64,000 bases of DNA from Terrabacter sp. 28 (GCA_000955875.1 JYOE01000005.1:62334-126333); one strand, 5' to 3'; shown: positions 1 to 9,990, counted from the stretch's first letter. A program made the numbers and translations. Notes: a model not told the origin generated them from the sequence alone.

Positions 1-1380
1 CAGCAGGACCGCCAGCAGGACCAGGGCGACCGCCAGCACGAGATGCGACAGGGCGACAACCGGCAGGGCGACACCCGCGGTCAGCAGTCGCACTTCGACG
101 ACGACGCCGGTGGCAGCCGTCGCAGCCGCAACCGCCAGCGCAGCCGCGACCGCAAGCGGGGCCGTGGCCGCGAGGGTGGCCAGGACTGGAACGACGCCGA
201 GCTGCAGGTCGGCGACGACGACGTCCTCGTGCCCGTCGGCGGCATCCTCGACGTGCTCGACAACTACGCCTTCGTGCGCACGTCGGGCTACCTCGCCGGC
301 CCCAACGACGTCTACGTGCCGCTCGGCATGGTCAAGAAGAACGGCCTGCGCAAGGGCGACGCCGTCACCGGAGCCGTCAAGGCGCTGCGCGACGGCGAGC
401 AGCCGTCGGGCAACGTGGGACGCCAGAAGTTCAACGCCCTCGTGCGCCTCGACACGGTCAACGGCACCACGCCGGAGGAGGCCGCCAAGCGCGTCGAGTT
501 CGGCAAGCTGACGCCGCTCTACCCGCAGCAGCGCCTGCGCCTCGAGACCGAGCCGAACGTGCTGACGACGCGCATCATCGACCTCGTCGCCCCCATCGGC
601 AAGGGCCAGCGCGGGCTCATCGTCGCCCCGGCCAAGGCCGGCAAGACGATGATCATGCAGACCCTCGCCAACGCGATCACGACGAACAACCCCGAGTGCC
701 ACCTCATGGTCGTCCTCGTCGACGAGCGCCCCGAGGAGGTCACCGACATGCAGCGGGCCGTCAAGGGCGAGGTCATCTCCTCGACCTTCGACCGCCCGGC
801 GGAGGACCACACGACGGTCGCCGAGCTCGCCATCGAGCGGGCCAAGCGTCTCGTCGAGCTGGGCCACGACGTCGTCGTGCTGCTCGACTCGATCACCAAG
901 CTCGGTCGCGCCTACAACCTGGCGGCGCCGGCGAGCGGTCGCATCCTCTCCGGTGGTGTCGACTCCGCTGCGCTCTACCCGCCGAAGAAGTTCTTCGGCG
1001 CGGCGCGCAACATCGAGAACGGTGGCTCGCTCACCATCCTCGCGACCGCGCTCGTCGAGACCGGCTCGAAGATGGACGAGGTGATCTTCGAGGAGTTCAA
1101 GGGCACGGGCAACATGGAGCTGCGCCTCAGCCGCGACCTCGCCAACCGCCGCATCTTCCCCGCTGTCGACATCAACAGCTCCGGCACGCGCCGCGAGGAG
1201 ATCCTGCTCGCGAGCGAGGAGCTGAAGATCATGTGGAAGCTGCGCCGGGTCCTTGGTGGCCTCGACGCGCAGCAGGCGATCGAGCTGCTCATCGACCGCC
1301 TGAAGAAGACGCGGACGAACTACGAGTTCCTGACGCAGGTCCAGCAGACGAGCGGGTCGAAGCTCGACGACGTGTCCTGA
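1..1380 (+). CDS. rho: Transcription termination factor Rho (5' end outside window)
   Basis: Hexameric RNA-dependent ATPase that terminates transcription. The frame is open from base 1, so the true start lies upstream; 459 codons are visible. The first ~55 residues are an Asp/Arg/Gln-rich low-complexity stretch, the N-terminal insertion usual in actinobacterial Rho, so the internal ATG at 43 is probably not the start. Then come the cold-shock-like RNA-binding domain (around VLVPVGGILDVLDNY), the Walker A APAKAGKT (residues 195-202 counted from the codon at 43) and the Walker B region VVVLLDSITKLGRAYN. The C-terminus looks complete. In related genomes rpmE follows directly; here four genes intervene. 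Confidence 0.97.
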   Translation, partial: QQDRQQDQGDRQHEMRQGDNRQGDTRGQQSHFDDDAGGSRRSRNRQRSRDRKRGRGREGGQDWNDAELQVGDDDVLVPVGGILDVLDNYAFVRTSGYLAGPNDVYVPLGMVKKNGLRKGDAVTGAVKALRDGEQPSGNVGRQKFNALVRLDTVNGTTPEEAAKRVEFGKLTPLYPQQRLRLETEPNVLTTRIIDLVAPIGKGQRGLIVAPAKAGKTMIMQTLANAITTNNPECHLMVVLVDERPEEVTDMQRAVKGEVISSTFDRPAEDHTTVAELAIERAKRLVELGHDVVVLLDSITKLGRAYNLAAPASGRILSGGVDSAALYPPKKFFGAARNIENGGSLTILATALVETGSKMDEVIFEEFKGTGNMELRLSRDLANRRIFPAVDINSSGTRREEILLASEELKIMWKLRRVLGGLDAQQAIELLIDRLKKTRTNYEFLTQVQQTSGSKLDDVS

Positions 1381-1421
1381 CACGCGTCCTGCAGCGACGT
1401 CCGCGCGACGTCGCGCCGGGA

Positions 1422-1451
1422 GGGGAGTGGTGCCTGACAGCACCGCTCCCC
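1422..1451 (+). terminator. Hairpin after rho
   Basis: Arms GGGGAGTGGTGC and GCACCGCTCCCC (12 bp, one G-T pair) around a 6-base loop, 41 bases after the rho stop. There is no real U-tract, which is common for high-GC intrinsic terminators. Confidence 0.6.
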
Positions 1452-1487
1452 TTCGGCGTTTCGTGGCCCATTCGGGTGATTTGTTCC

Positions 1488-1493
1488 TAAAAT
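1488..1493 (+). promoter_or_regulatory. Putative -10 element for the response regulator operon
   Basis: TAAAAT, unusually AT-rich for this window, 34 bases before the chosen ATG at 1528. No convincing -35 box is visible. It overlaps an in-frame ATG at 1492, which argues that translation starts at 1528. Confidence 0.4.
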
Positions 1494-1527
1494 GGAGATC
1501 GATACCCGAACGTCTCCATGGAGTGCC

Positions 1528-1929
1528 ATGTCTGCGCCTGCCGGCGATCCCGATGCCAGTTCCGTCCGCGTCCTGGTTGCCGACGACGACGCAGACATCC
1601 GCGACCTCGTCGAGTTCAAGCTGACCCAGGCCGGGTATGCCGTCGAGGCCGTTCCGGACGGCATCAGCGCCTGGGAGGCGTTCGCCGCCAACCCGCCCCA
1701 GCTGGCGGTGCTCGACGTGATGATGCCGGGTCTGTCGGGCATCGACGTGCTGCGCAAGATCCGCGAGAGCGAGCACGCGTCCGTGCCGGTCCTGCTCCTG
1801 AGCGCCAAGTCGCGCGACTCCGACGTCGACACCGGCTTCGCCGTCGGCGCCGACGACTACGTCATCAAGCCGTTCAGCCCGCGTGAGCTCCTGCACCGCG
1901 TCAACGGCATGCTCGCCCGGGCGCGGTGA
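1528..1929 (+). CDS. Single-domain response regulator (CheY-like)
   Basis: 133-residue receiver domain with no output domain. Acidic pocket ADDDAD, phospho-acceptor Asp63 in LAVLDVMMPG, Ser92 in LLLSAKS and Lys114 in YVIKPF are all present, so it should be phosphorylatable. Start chosen at ATG 1528 with GGAG at 1520-1523; the in-frame ATG at 1492 lies on the putative -10. First gene of a four-gene operon with a HEAT-repeat protein, a processive glycosyltransferase and a histidine kinase. As it lacks a DNA-binding part, it presumably acts by protein contact, perhaps on the downstream glycosyltransferase or HEAT protein (inference). Confidence 0.9.
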   Translation: MSAPAGDPDASSVRVLVADDDADIRDLVEFKLTQAGYAVEAVPDGISAWEAFAANPPQLAVLDVMMPGLSGIDVLRKIRESEHASVPVLLLSAKSRDSDVDTGFAVGADDYVIKPFSPRELLHRVNGMLARAR

Positions 1930-1978
1930 ACCGCCCTATGACCAGCGGGCGGGCGACCGCGTCGAACGGCGCCATGTC

Positions 1979-3037
1979 GTGATCGTCGGCGGTGCCCTGC
2001 TCATCGGCGCGACGATCGCCGTCCTCGGCGGCGGCCTGCTCCTCGTCCTGGCCGTGGTCACGGTGCGCTCCAGGCGTCGCAGCCGCAACCAGCGCGACCA
2101 GATGCTCCTGTCCCCTCTGCGCGTGCCGCTCATCACCGTGGCGTCCGGTGAGGACGACGACGGGTCCGCGGCCGAGCAGCTCACGTGGGCCACAGGTGTC
2201 ACGCGCACGGTGCTCGACAGCAACATCGTCGAGCTCCTGACCAAGATCCGCGGCGGCCCCGGCGACCAGCTCATCCGGGTGCTCGAGGTGCACGGCGCCG
2301 TCGACGCGGCCGTCTCCGACCTGACCCACCGGTCGTCGGTCCGACGAGCCCGGGCCGCGCAGCTGCTGGGCCTCGCGCGCGCCGACCACACCGTCCCGCT
2401 GCTGGTCGAGGCCCTGAGCGACGAGTCGGTCGAGGTGCGCAACAGCGCCGCCTACGCGCTGGGCCTCATCGGCGACCCGAGCGCGGCCGGCGCCGTGCTG
2501 GCGGCGATCGGCGCCCCCGACCGTGGTCTGCCCGCGGCCACGGCGGCCGAGGCGCTCCAGTCGATGGGCGTCGGCATCTCCGAGGTCCTGCGCGAGGGCA
2601 TGCGTGACGACAACGCCCGCACCCGCATGGTCGCGGCCCACCTCAGCGGCGAGCGGAGCTTCACCCGTGGGCTGCCCGAGCTGCGGCACCTGCTCGACCA
2701 CGACACCGACCTCACCGTCCGCGAGACCGCCGCGACGGCGATCGGCCGGCTGGGGCGCGACGAGGACGCCGCCGTGCTGTCCCGTCACACGGTGCCCACC
2801 GAACCCCTCTCGCTCCGCCGTGCGTGTGTCCACGCGCTCGGCGAGCTGGGCGACGACACCGCCGTCCCCACCCTCGCCGCCCTGCTCGACGACCCCGACC
2901 CGCGTCTCGCCGAGCTCGCCGCGAGCGCCCTGCTCGTGCTCGGACCCGGCGGCGGTGCAGCACTCGCCGGCCACGAGGACGATCCCGCGGTGCGCACCGC
3001 CCGGCTCATGGCCAGTCTGCAGAAGGCGAACGCATGA
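1979..3037 (+). CDS. HEAT-repeat protein with N-terminal membrane anchor
   Basis: 352 residues from a GTG start. Residues ~2-22 form one hydrophobic segment followed by an Arg-rich cytoplasmic flank (RSRRRSRNQRD). The rest is a solenoid of ~30-residue HEAT/PBS-lyase-like units (RRARAAQLLGLARA, VEVRNSAAYALGLIGD, LTVRETAATAIGRLGRD, LRRACVHALGELGDD, PRLAELAASALLVLG). Such solenoids are protein-binding scaffolds. The start is uncertain because no strong ribosome site is visible; an upstream GTG at 1883 would overlap the response regulator. It overlaps the next gene by ATGA. It probably tethers the regulator or glycosyltransferase at the membrane (inference). Confidence 0.82.
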   Translation: MIVGGALLIGATIAVLGGGLLLVLAVVTVRSRRRSRNQRDQMLLSPLRVPLITVASGEDDDGSAAEQLTWATGVTRTVLDSNIVELLTKIRGGPGDQLIRVLEVHGAVDAAVSDLTHRSSVRRARAAQLLGLARADHTVPLLVEALSDESVEVRNSAAYALGLIGDPSAAGAVLAAIGAPDRGLPAATAAEALQSMGVGISEVLREGMRDDNARTRMVAAHLSGERSFTRGLPELRHLLDHDTDLTVRETAATAIGRLGRDEDAAVLSRHTVPTEPLSLRRACVHALGELGDDTAVPTLAALLDDPDPRLAELAASALLVLGPGGGAALAGHEDDPAVRTARLMASLQKANA

Positions 3038-4482
3038 GCTGGGACGGTTTCACCGACGGGCTGCGGTCCTTCGTCGTGTGGGTCATGGACGTCTCGAGCG
3101 TCCCCATCATCATCTACTTCGTGCTCATCAACTCCTCGTTGCTGCTGCTGATCGGGCTCGCCTACCTCGAGTTCCGAGCCCAGCAGCGGCGGCGTGCCAC
3201 GGCCCTCACGTGGCAGGGCGCCGGGATGGCCCCGGGCGTCTCGCTGCTCGTGCCGGCCTACAACGAGGAGGCCGGCATCGTCACGGCGGTCAAGTCGTTC
3301 CTCACCCTGCGCTACCCGCGCCACGAGGTCGTCGTCGTCGACGACGGCAGCAGCGACCAGACGTTCGCGCGCCTCGAGGAGGCGTTCGACCTCGTCCAGG
3401 TGCCTCGCGAGCTGCCCGCCGAGGTGCCCATCCGGGCCAGGGTGCTCGGCATCTGGGTGCCTCGCGACGGACGCACGCGCCTCGTCGTGGTGCGCAAGGA
3501 GAACTCTGGTCGCTCCGAGGCGATCAACGTGGCCATCAACGCGGCGAGCGAGCCCCTGGTCGCCATGATCGACGGCGACTCGATCCTCGAGCCCGACGGC
3601 CTGCTCCACGTCACGAGGCCCTTCGCCGACGACCCCACCCGCATGGTCGCCACCGGCGGGGCGATCCGTCCGGTCAACGGCAGCCGGGTGGTCTCGGGCC
3701 GCATCGTGCGCGTCGAGATGCCGCAGACGTGGATCCCGCGCATCCAGCTCGTCGAGTACCTCCGGGCCTTCCTCCTGGGCCGCACCGGCTGGTCACGCCT
3801 CGGGGGCCTCATCCTCATCAGCGGCGCCTTCGGGCTCTTCCGCCGCGACGTCGTCGTCGAGGTCGGCGGCCTCGACCCGGGCAGCATCGGCGAGGACTTC
3901 GAGCTCGTCATGCGCATCCACAAGCGCATGCGCGACGAGGGCCGCGACTACAAGGTGGAGTTCGTGCCCGAGCCGGTCTCCTGGACCGAGGTCCCGGTCA
4001 CGGCCAAGGTGCTGCGCAACCAGCGCCGTCGCTGGCACCGCGGCCTCTGGGAGACCCTCTGGGCCTACCGCAGCATGCTGTTCCGGCCGAAGTACGGCCG
4101 CATCGGATCCGTGGCCCTGCCGTACTACTGGCTCTTCGAGCTCATCGCCCCGCTCCTCGAGCTCTTCGGCATCCTCATCGTGCCGCTGGCGCTGCTGCTG
4201 GGTGTCGTCAACGTGCCGTTCGCGATCCTCTTCCTCGTCCTCGCCTACGGGTATGCCGTGCTCGTCACCCTGGCGGCGATGGTCGTCGACGAGTGGGCCT
4301 TCCACAAGCACGACCGCTGGCGCGCGATCTGGCAGACGGTCGCCGCCTCCGTGCTCGAGAACATCGGCTACCGGCAGCTCACGGTGTGGTGGCGTCTCGA
4401 GGGCTGGTGGTCGAGCCTGCGCGGCAAGAAGCACGTCTGGGGCGTCATGACCCGCACCGGCTTCGACGAGGAAGCCGCGTGA
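3034..4482 (+). CDS. Processive family 2 membrane glycosyltransferase
   Basis: 482 residues, ATG overlapping the previous stop (ATGA). An N-terminal membrane helix (about residues 20-45) is followed by a GT-A domain with the cellulose/hyaluronan-synthase signature set: PAYNEE (74-79), DDG (103-105), IDGDS with Asp180/Asp182, GED (Glu287, Asp288) and the QxxRW motif at Gln330-Trp334. Two to three membrane helices follow (about 365-430). No PilZ domain is present, so c-di-GMP control as in BcsA is not expected from this chain. It likely polymerises and exports a beta-linked polysaccharide; sugar and product cannot be read from the sequence. It sits between a HEAT scaffold and a sensor kinase. 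Confidence 0.9.
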   Translation: MSWDGFTDGLRSFVVWVMDVSSVPIIIYFVLINSSLLLLIGLAYLEFRAQQRRRATALTWQGAGMAPGVSLLVPAYNEEAGIVTAVKSFLTLRYPRHEVVVVDDGSSDQTFARLEEAFDLVQVPRELPAEVPIRARVLGIWVPRDGRTRLVVVRKENSGRSEAINVAINAASEPLVAMIDGDSILEPDGLLHVTRPFADDPTRMVATGGAIRPVNGSRVVSGRIVRVEMPQTWIPRIQLVEYLRAFLLGRTGWSRLGGLILISGAFGLFRRDVVVEVGGLDPGSIGEDFELVMRIHKRMRDEGRDYKVEFVPEPVSWTEVPVTAKVLRNQRRRWHRGLWETLWAYRSMLFRPKYGRIGSVALPYYWLFELIAPLLELFGILIVPLALLLGVVNVPFAILFLVLAYGYAVLVTLAAMVVDEWAFHKHDRWRAIWQTVAASVLENIGYRQLTVWWRLEGWWSSLRGKKHVWGVMTRTGFDEEAA

Positions 4483-6572
4483 GCGGCGGCCTACCGGCCG
4501 TCTCGAGGCGTTCGGTGGGCAGCCAGATCCGTGTGCTCATCGGGATCCTGGTCATCCTCGTCCCGCTGAGCGCCGTCGTCTCGGTCGCCACGATCCACTC
4601 GCAGAGCGCCGCCGTGCGCGCGCTCACCCTGGCACTCGGACCCGCGTCCGAGGCCAACAGCTCCGTGGTCCTCGACATGACGCGCGCCGAGGGGGCCTGG
4701 CGCCAGGCCGTCGTCGGGGCACCCGCCCCGGTCGACCCGCTGTCGCTGCAGGCGCGCATCGACGACGAGCTCGACCGCGTCGAGCGGGGCACCCAGAGCA
4801 CCGAGCTCGCAGCCGCCGACCGGGCCCGCTACGCCACGCTCCTCGGGGCCGAGCGGGCGACCGTCGACGAGTGGTTCGCAGCCGCGAAGGCCTCTCTCGC
4901 CGGGGCGCCGAGCAGCGCGTCGGGCTCGCCGGCGGTCGACCCCGCTGCTCGCACGCGCGCCGAGACGGCATACGCCCGGTTCGGCCAGGCCAGCGCCAGC
5001 CTCGGCGACACCATCCGCGCCCACCGCAACGCCGCCCGCGTCGACTCCCGCGAGGCCACGGGCATCACGTCGGGCGTCATCATCGCCGCGGCGGCCCTCG
5101 TGCTCATCGTGCTGGTCGCGGCCGGCTTCGGCATGGACCGCGCAGTCGGCCGCCCCCTGGCCAGGCTGCGCGAGGTGGTGCGCCGCCAGGCCGAGGAGGA
5201 CGTCATCGCCATGGCCAACCAGGAGGAGGGTGCGCTCGAGGTGCGCATGCTGGCACGCGACTTCAACGACCTCACGCGCGCCAACGCGCGCCTCGTCGAC
5301 CAGCAGGCGGCCGTGCTCGAGATGCAGGAGCTCGTCCTCGACGTCGGCCGGGGCGCCCGCGGGGCGGCCGACGTGCGCGAGGCGCTCCAGCGCGTCACCT
5401 CGAAGCTCGGCGCGGGGCTGGGGGCCGACCGCGTGCTGCTCTACACGCTCGCCGACGACGGGCAGTCCATCGAGGACCGCCTCCAGTGGCACACGGACGA
5501 CCTGCCCGACCTCCCGCCGCTGCCGCGCTCGCTCGCGCAGCAGGTGGGTGCCGTCAACGACGAGCTGCGACGCGACGCCGGCTTCTTCGACCTCGGTGAC
5601 CTGCTCGCCCACGGGGCGTACGCCGACGAGCGGGTCCGCGCCTTCCACCGGGCCACAGGTGCGCTCTCGCTCCTCATGCTGCCCGTCGGCACGGGCGGGC
5701 GCGGCCTCGGCATCATGGCCGTGCTCATGGTGAACGCTCCGAGGCGCTGGCACCGGCACGAGATCCAGGCCGCGCAGCAGTGCGCCGCCATCGCCGCCCA
5801 GTCCATCGTGTCGCTGCGCCTCTCGCAGATGCAGGACGAGCAGGTGCAGCGGCTCACCGAGCTCGACCGCCAGAAGACCGACTTCATGGCGACCGTGAGC
5901 CACGAGCTGCGCACGCCCCTCACCTCGATCAGCGGCTACCTCGAGCTGCTCGTCGACGGCGACTTCGGCGAGGTCTCCGACGGCCAGCACGTCGCCCTCG
6001 ACATCATCGGTCGCAACGCGACCCGCCTGCGGGGTCTCATCGAGGACCTCCTCGTGCTCAACAAGATCGAGATCAGCGGGCTGCAGGCGATCGCCGAGGA
6101 GGTCGCCGTGCGCGATCTGCTGCGCACCGTCACCGAGACGATGGAGCCGGTCGCGGCGGCCTCCGGCGTGCGGCTGATCTGCCCCGTGGTGCCCGACGAC
6201 CTCGTCGTCAAGGTCGACCGGGGCCAGGTCGAGCGCGCCCTCATCAACCTCGGCTCCAACGCGGTGAAGTTCACTCCCGAGGGCGGTGAGGTGGTGCTCA
6301 CTGCCGAGCGCTCCGGCGGCTCGACCATCATCTCGGTGCACGACACCGGCATCGGCATCCCGGCGGCCGACCTCGCCCGCCTGTCCGAGCGGTTCTTCCG
6401 CGCGGGCAACGCGACCGCGGCCGCCATCCCCGGCACCGGCCTCGGCCTCGCGATCGTGCGGGCCATCGTCGAGGGCCACGGTGGCGAGCTCGTCATCGCG
6501 TCCGTCGAGGGCGAGGGCTCGACGATGCAGGTCGTGCTCCCGGTGGCCCAGCCGGCAGGGGTCCTGGCCTAG
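4479..6572 (+). CDS. HAMP-GAF sensor histidine kinase
   Basis: 697 residues from a GTG overlapping the glycosyltransferase stop (GTGA). Membrane helix at ~18-40, a helical extracellular region to ~190 resembling a CHASE3-type sensor, second helix ~195-220, HAMP, a GAF-like domain (~300-440), HisKA with [17 protein letters not shown] (His475) and a HATPase with [21 protein letters not shown] and [19 protein letters not shown] complete kinase, very probably the partner of the receiver-only regulator at the head of the operon. Confidence 0.93.
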   Translation: MSGGLPAVSRRSVGSQIRVLIGILVILVPLSAVVSVATIHSQSAAVRALTLALGPASEANSSVVLDMTRAEGAWRQAVVGAPAPVDPLSLQARIDDELDRVERGTQSTELAAADRARYATLLGAERATVDEWFAAAKASLAGAPSSASGSPAVDPAARTRAETAYARFGQASASLGDTIRAHRNAARVDSREATGITSGVIIAAAALVLIVLVAAGFGMDRAVGRPLARLREVVRRQAEEDVIAMANQEEGALEVRMLARDFNDLTRANARLVDQQAAVLEMQELVLDVGRGARGAADVREALQRVTSKLGAGLGADRVLLYTLADDGQSIEDRLQWHTDDLPDLPPLPRSLAQQVGAVNDELRRDAGFFDLGDLLAHGAYADERVRAFHRATGALSLLMLPVGTGGRGLGIMAVLMVNAPRRWHRHEIQAAQQCAAIAAQSIVSLRLSQMQDEQVQRLTELDRQKTDFMATVSHELRTPLTSISGYLELLVDGDFGEVSDGQHVALDIIGRNATRLRGLIEDLLVLNKIEISGLQAIAEEVAVRDLLRTVTETMEPVAAASGVRLICPVVPDDLVVKVDRGQVERALINLGSNAVKFTPEGGEVVLTAERSGGSTIISVHDTGIGIPAADLARLSERFFRAGNATAAAIPGTGLGLAIVRAIVEGHGGELVIASVEGEGSTMQVVLPVAQPAGVLA

Positions 6573-6606
6573 CACCCGACGGGAATGCCCGCCTCCCCAG
6601 GCGCGT

Positions 6607-6636
6607 TTGGGAGGACGTGCGCCTTTCTGGCACACT
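6607..6636 (+). promoter_or_regulatory. Putative promoter of rpmE
   Basis: TTGGGA (6607-6612) and CACACT (6631-6636) separated by 18 bases, about 85 bases before the rpmE start. Weak match; judged by eye. Confidence 0.3.
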
Positions 6637-6723
6637 CTTCCTTTGGACCGGTTCACGGCCGAGCGACCCACCACGGTGGCGAGCGACGACACCGACCCGG
6701 CCGACTACCTCGAGGAGACGACG

Positions 6724-6939
6724 TTGAAGAAGGACCTTCACCCCGACTACGTGGAGACCACGGTCACCTGCACCTGTGGCAACACGTTCACCACCCGCAG
6801 CACCGAGAAGTCCGGCAAGATCTCTGCCGACGTGTGCTCGCAGTGCCACCCGTTCTACACAGGCAAGCAGAAGATCCTCGACACCGGTGGCCGCGTGGCC
6901 CGGTTCGAGGCCCGTTACGGCAAGAAGGCCGCCAAGTAG
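6724..6939 (+). CDS. rpmE: 50S ribosomal protein L31, zinc-binding form
   Basis: 71 residues of the large ribosomal subunit. Start chosen at TTG 6724 because the family begins M-K-K-D-x-H-P and GAGGAGA (6712-6718) lies 5 bases upstream; the frame stays open further upstream without family similarity. Cysteine pairs in TCTCGN and VCSQCHPF keep the zinc site, so this is the C+ paralogue. Its place before prfA is the conserved actinobacterial order. Confidence 0.95.
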   Translation: MKKDLHPDYVETTVTCTCGNTFTTRSTEKSGKISADVCSQCHPFYTGKQKILDTGGRVARFEARYGKKAAK

Positions 6940-6950
6940 GTCTCCCGCAC

Positions 6951-6994
6951 GCCGGCTCCCACGACTTCGGTCGTCGGGGGCCGGCGTTCGTTTT
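6951..6994 (+). terminator. Intrinsic terminator after rpmE
   Basis: GCCGGCTCCCACGAC pairs with GTCGTCGGGGGCCGGC around a TTCG loop and is followed by GTTCGTTTT. One of the best terminators in the window. Confidence 0.85.
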
Positions 6995-7050
6995 CCCTCC
7001 TCCCCGACCTGACGTCCCCCTGACGCCGGCTCCGACCGAAGGACCCCACC

Positions 7051-8142
7051 GTGCTGGACTCCGTGCAGTCGATCCTCGACGAGTACGCCGAGCTCGAGTC
7101 CCGGCTCGCCGACCCGGCCGTCCACAGCGACCAGGACCTCGTGCGCACCCTCAACAAGAGGTATGCCGCCCTGGCCCCAACCGTCGCTGCGGCTCGTGAG
7201 TGGACCGCGGCCGGCGACGACCTCGCGGCAGCGCGTGAGCTCGGCGCCGAGGACGCGTCGTTCGCGGCGGAGGTGCCGGCGCTCGAGGCCCGCCTCGCCG
7301 ACGCCGAGGAGCACCTGCGGCGGATGCTCGTGCCCCGCGACCCCGACGACGACCGCGACGTCATCCTCGAGGTCAAGGCGGGGGAGGGCGGTGACGAGTC
7401 GGCCCTCTTCGCCGGCGACCTGCTGCGGATGTACCTGCGCTACGCCGAGCAGCGGGGCTGGAAGACGGCCATCGAGGACGCCACCGAGAGCGACCTCGGC
7501 GGCTACAAGGACGTGCGCGTCTCGGTCAGGGCCAAGGGCACGCCCGGTCTCGGCGAGGCCCCTTGGGCGCGCCTCAAGTACGAGGGCGGCGTCCACCGCG
7601 TACAGCGCGTGCCCGTCACCGAGAGCCAGGGCCGCATCCACACCTCCGCGGCCGGCGTGCTCGTCATGCCCGAGGCCGAGGAGGTCGAGGTGACGATCGA
7701 CCCCAACGACCTGCGCATCGACGTCTACCGGTCGAGCGGCCCGGGTGGGCAGAGCGTCAACACGACCGACTCGGCCGTGCGCATCACGCACGTGCCCACC
7801 GGCCTCGTCGTCTCGTGCCAGAACGAGAAGTCGCAGCTGCAGAACAAGGAGGCCGCCATGCGCGTGCTCCGGGCCCGCCTGCACCAGATCGCCCAGGACG
7901 AAGCCGACGCCGAGGCGTCCGCGGCCCGCCGCTCGCAGGTGCGCACCGTCGACCGCTCCGAGCGCATCCGCACCTACAACTTCCCCGAGAACCGCATCTC
8001 CGACCACCGCACCGGCTACAAGTCCTACAACCTCGACGCCGTGCTCGACGGCGACCTCGACCCGGTGGTGCAGTCCGCCCTCGACGCCGACGAGGCGGCC
8101 AAGCTCGCAGCCCTCGCCGAGGGCACGGGGTCGTCGGCGTGA
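7051..8142 (+). CDS. prfA: Peptide chain release factor 1
   Basis: 363 residues, usual for RF1. Recognises UAA/UAG stops and triggers peptide release. GTG start at 7051 with GAAGGA seven bases upstream. Codon-recognition motif PVT (188-190) identifies RF1 and not RF2; catalytic GGQ at 232-234 in [10 protein letters not shown]. Overlaps prmC (GTGA), whose product methylates this Gln. Confidence 0.98.
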   Translation: MLDSVQSILDEYAELESRLADPAVHSDQDLVRTLNKRYAALAPTVAAAREWTAAGDDLAAARELGAEDASFAAEVPALEARLADAEEHLRRMLVPRDPDDDRDVILEVKAGEGGDESALFAGDLLRMYLRYAEQRGWKTAIEDATESDLGGYKDVRVSVRAKGTPGLGEAPWARLKYEGGVHRVQRVPVTESQGRIHTSAAGVLVMPEAEEVEVTIDPNDLRIDVYRSSGPGGQSVNTTDSAVRITHVPTGLVVSCQNEKSQLQNKEAAMRVLRARLHQIAQDEADAEASAARRSQVRTVDRSERIRTYNFPENRISDHRTGYKSYNLDAVLDGDLDPVVQSALDADEAAKLAALAEGTGSSA

Positions 8143-9005
8143 CCGACCTGCGCGACGGCATACGCGCCGCCGCAGGGCAGCTGCGCGCCGCAGGCGTCGC
8201 CTCGGCCGACGTCGACGCGGTCGAGCTCGCGGCCCACGTGCTGGGCACCGACGGGTCCGAGGTGCGTCGCCTCATGGTGCTCGGTGGCCGGTCGTTGCCG
8301 CCGACGTATGCCGTCCTCGTCGACGAGCGCGCCCGCCGGGTCCCGCTGCAGCACCTCACGGGCCGGGCACACTTCAGGCGGCTCACCCTGGCGGTCGGCC
8401 CCGGCGTCTTCGTGCCCCGACCCGAGACCGAGGTGCTCGTCGACCTCGCGCTGGCCGAGCTCGCGCAGCTCGCGGACGGCGGTGACGGCGCGCGCGTCGT
8501 CGACCTCTGCTCGGGCTCCGGCGCGATCGCGCTCGCCCTCAAGGACGAGTGCCCGGTGGCCGAGGTGCGCGGCCTCGAGCTGTCACCCGACGCGTACGCC
8601 TGGGCCGTGGCGAACCGCGACCGCCTCGGTCTCGACGTCGGCCTCGCCAACGGCGACGCCACGGCCCCGTGCTTCCCCGAGTGGGCCGGCACGGTCGACG
8701 TGGTCACGGTCAACCCGCCGTACATCCCGGTCGGGGCGGTCCCGCTCGACCCGGAGGTGCGCGACCACGACCCCGAGATGGCGCTCTACGGCGGCAGTGA
8801 GGACGGGCTGGCGATCCCGCTCGCGGTCGTGCGCGTCGCGGCCGGGCTGCTGCGTCCCGGCGGCCTCGTGCTCGTCGAGCACGCCGACTCCCAGGGCGAG
8901 AGCCTGCCGCGCCGGATGGCCTCGACCGGTCTGTGGGTCGACGAGGCCGACCACGCCGACCTGTCGGGGCGCCCGCGGGTCACGACGGCGCGTCGGGCCG
9001 GCTGA
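8139..9005 (+). CDS. prmC: Release factor glutamine methyltransferase
   Basis: 288 residues. Transfers a methyl group from SAM to the GGQ glutamine of release factors. N-terminal helical domain, then the SAM-binding fold [16 protein letters not shown] and the substrate motif NPPY starting at Asn192. GTG start overlaps the prfA stop (GTGA), so the pair is translationally coupled. Contains one GGCATAC heptamer that forces a rare ATA codon near the start. Confidence 0.97.
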   Translation: MTDLRDGIRAAAGQLRAAGVASADVDAVELAAHVLGTDGSEVRRLMVLGGRSLPPTYAVLVDERARRVPLQHLTGRAHFRRLTLAVGPGVFVPRPETEVLVDLALAELAQLADGGDGARVVDLCSGSGAIALALKDECPVAEVRGLELSPDAYAWAVANRDRLGLDVGLANGDATAPCFPEWAGTVDVVTVNPPYIPVGAVPLDPEVRDHDPEMALYGGSEDGLAIPLAVVRVAAGLLRPGGLVLVEHADSQGESLPRRMASTGLWVDEADHADLSGRPRVTTARRAG

Positions 9006-9018
9006 GCGGGGCCGTCGA

Positions 9019-9990
9019 TCAGCCGTGCAGCTCCCGGTAGCGCCGTGCGGCGCCGGGGTGCAGCGCGATCGGGAAGGTGTCGACGAGCGTCTGCTGGGTG
9101 AGGTACTGGATGCCGGTCGACGGCGGTGGCACGAGGTCGCGGGCCCGGGCGAGCACGAGGTCGACGAGGCGAGCGGCCGTGTCGTCGGGCAGGTCGGGCC
9201 GCGACAGGAGGAGGTTCGCGACGCCGACCGTCGTCACGTCCTCGGCCATGGCGTACGTGGCCGCGGGCACGGTCGTGCGCACGAACACCTCCCGCTGCGC
9301 CGCCGTCAGCCTCCCGAAGGCGTCGGAGAGGTCGAGCAGCCGCACGGGAAGGTCGGCGGCGACGGCGGTCAGGGCGGGGATCGGGATGCCGCTGCTGAAG
9401 ACGAGCGCGCTGAGCGCGCCAGTGCGCAGACGCGCGACCGCCTCCGCCAGGACGAGCTCGGTGACGCGCACCGGACGCGAGCTCGCGTCGAGCAGCCCGA
9501 GCGCGCCGAAGACGCGCCGGGTCGTCGCCGCCGTGCCCGACGCCGGTGCCCCGATCGAGACCGGCCGGTCACGCAGCTGCTCGACCGAGGTCACGGGGCT
9601 GTCCGCCGGGACGACGACCTGCAGGTAGTTCTGGTAGACCCGCCCGATGGCCGCCGGCGCCCACGAGCTCTCACGCGCGGAGTCGGCGAGGCACATGGCC
9701 AGGGCCGCGGATCCGCTCCGCAGCCGGTCGAGGTTGTCGACGCTGCCCGCGGTGACGAGGGCGGTCGACGACTCGGCGAGACCCTCGGCGACGGCGGCTC
9801 CGCCGAGCAGCCGTCCGAACTGGATGTAGGTGCCTCCCGGTTCACCGCACGCGATGTCGAGGCGTCCCGGCTTCGAGGAGGAGGTGCAGCCGGCGACCGG
9901 GAGCACGGCCGCGCCGACGCCGCCGAGAACCGCCTGCACGACGGTGCGACGGGAGGGGCGAGACCGCGGTGACGTCGGGCGCGTGCTCAC
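9019..9990 (-). CDS. TAXI-family TRAP solute receptor, Tat-type lipoprotein
   Basis: 323 residues. The N-terminus carries SRRTVV (twin-arginine), a hydrophobic stretch and a lipobox ending VAGC, so it is probably a Tat-exported lipoprotein. Body of the TAXI (TRAP-associated extracytoplasmic immunogenic) family: GGTYIQFGRLLGG, SGIPIPALT, VPAATYAMAEDV. GTG start overlaps the histidine kinase stop (GTGA), so it is the third gene of a regulator-kinase-receptor operon. A second TAXI receptor lies with the permease on the other strand. This copy may serve as the kinase's ligand-sensing partner instead of an import receptor (inference). Confidence 0.9.
   Translation of the reverse strand: MSTRPTSPRSRPSRRTVVQAVLGGVGAAVLPVAGCTSSSKPGRLDIACGEPGGTYIQFGRLLGGAAVAEGLAESSTALVTAGSVDNLDRLRSGSAALAMCLADSARESSWAPAAIGRVYQNYLQVVVPADSPVTSVEQLRDRPVSIGAPASGTAATTRRVFGALGLLDASSRPVRVTELVLAEAVARLRTGALSALVFSSGIPIPALTAVAADLPVRLLDLSDAFGRLTAAQREVFVRTTVPAATYAMAEDVTTVGVANLLLSRPDLPDDTAARLVDLVLARARDLVPPPSTGIQYLTQQTLVDTFPIALHPGAARRYRELHG

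Noticed and set aside
1492..1527. Upstream ATG for the first response regulator
   Set aside because: It overlaps the TAAAAT -10 candidate and lacks a ribosome site; ATG 1528 has GGAG and fits the family.
2523..4478. Long in-frame upstream extension of the kinase reading frame
   Set aside because: The sequence is Arg/Pro/Ser-rich shadow of the HEAT and glycosyltransferase genes; the kinase starts at the GTG at 4479 that overlaps the previous stop.
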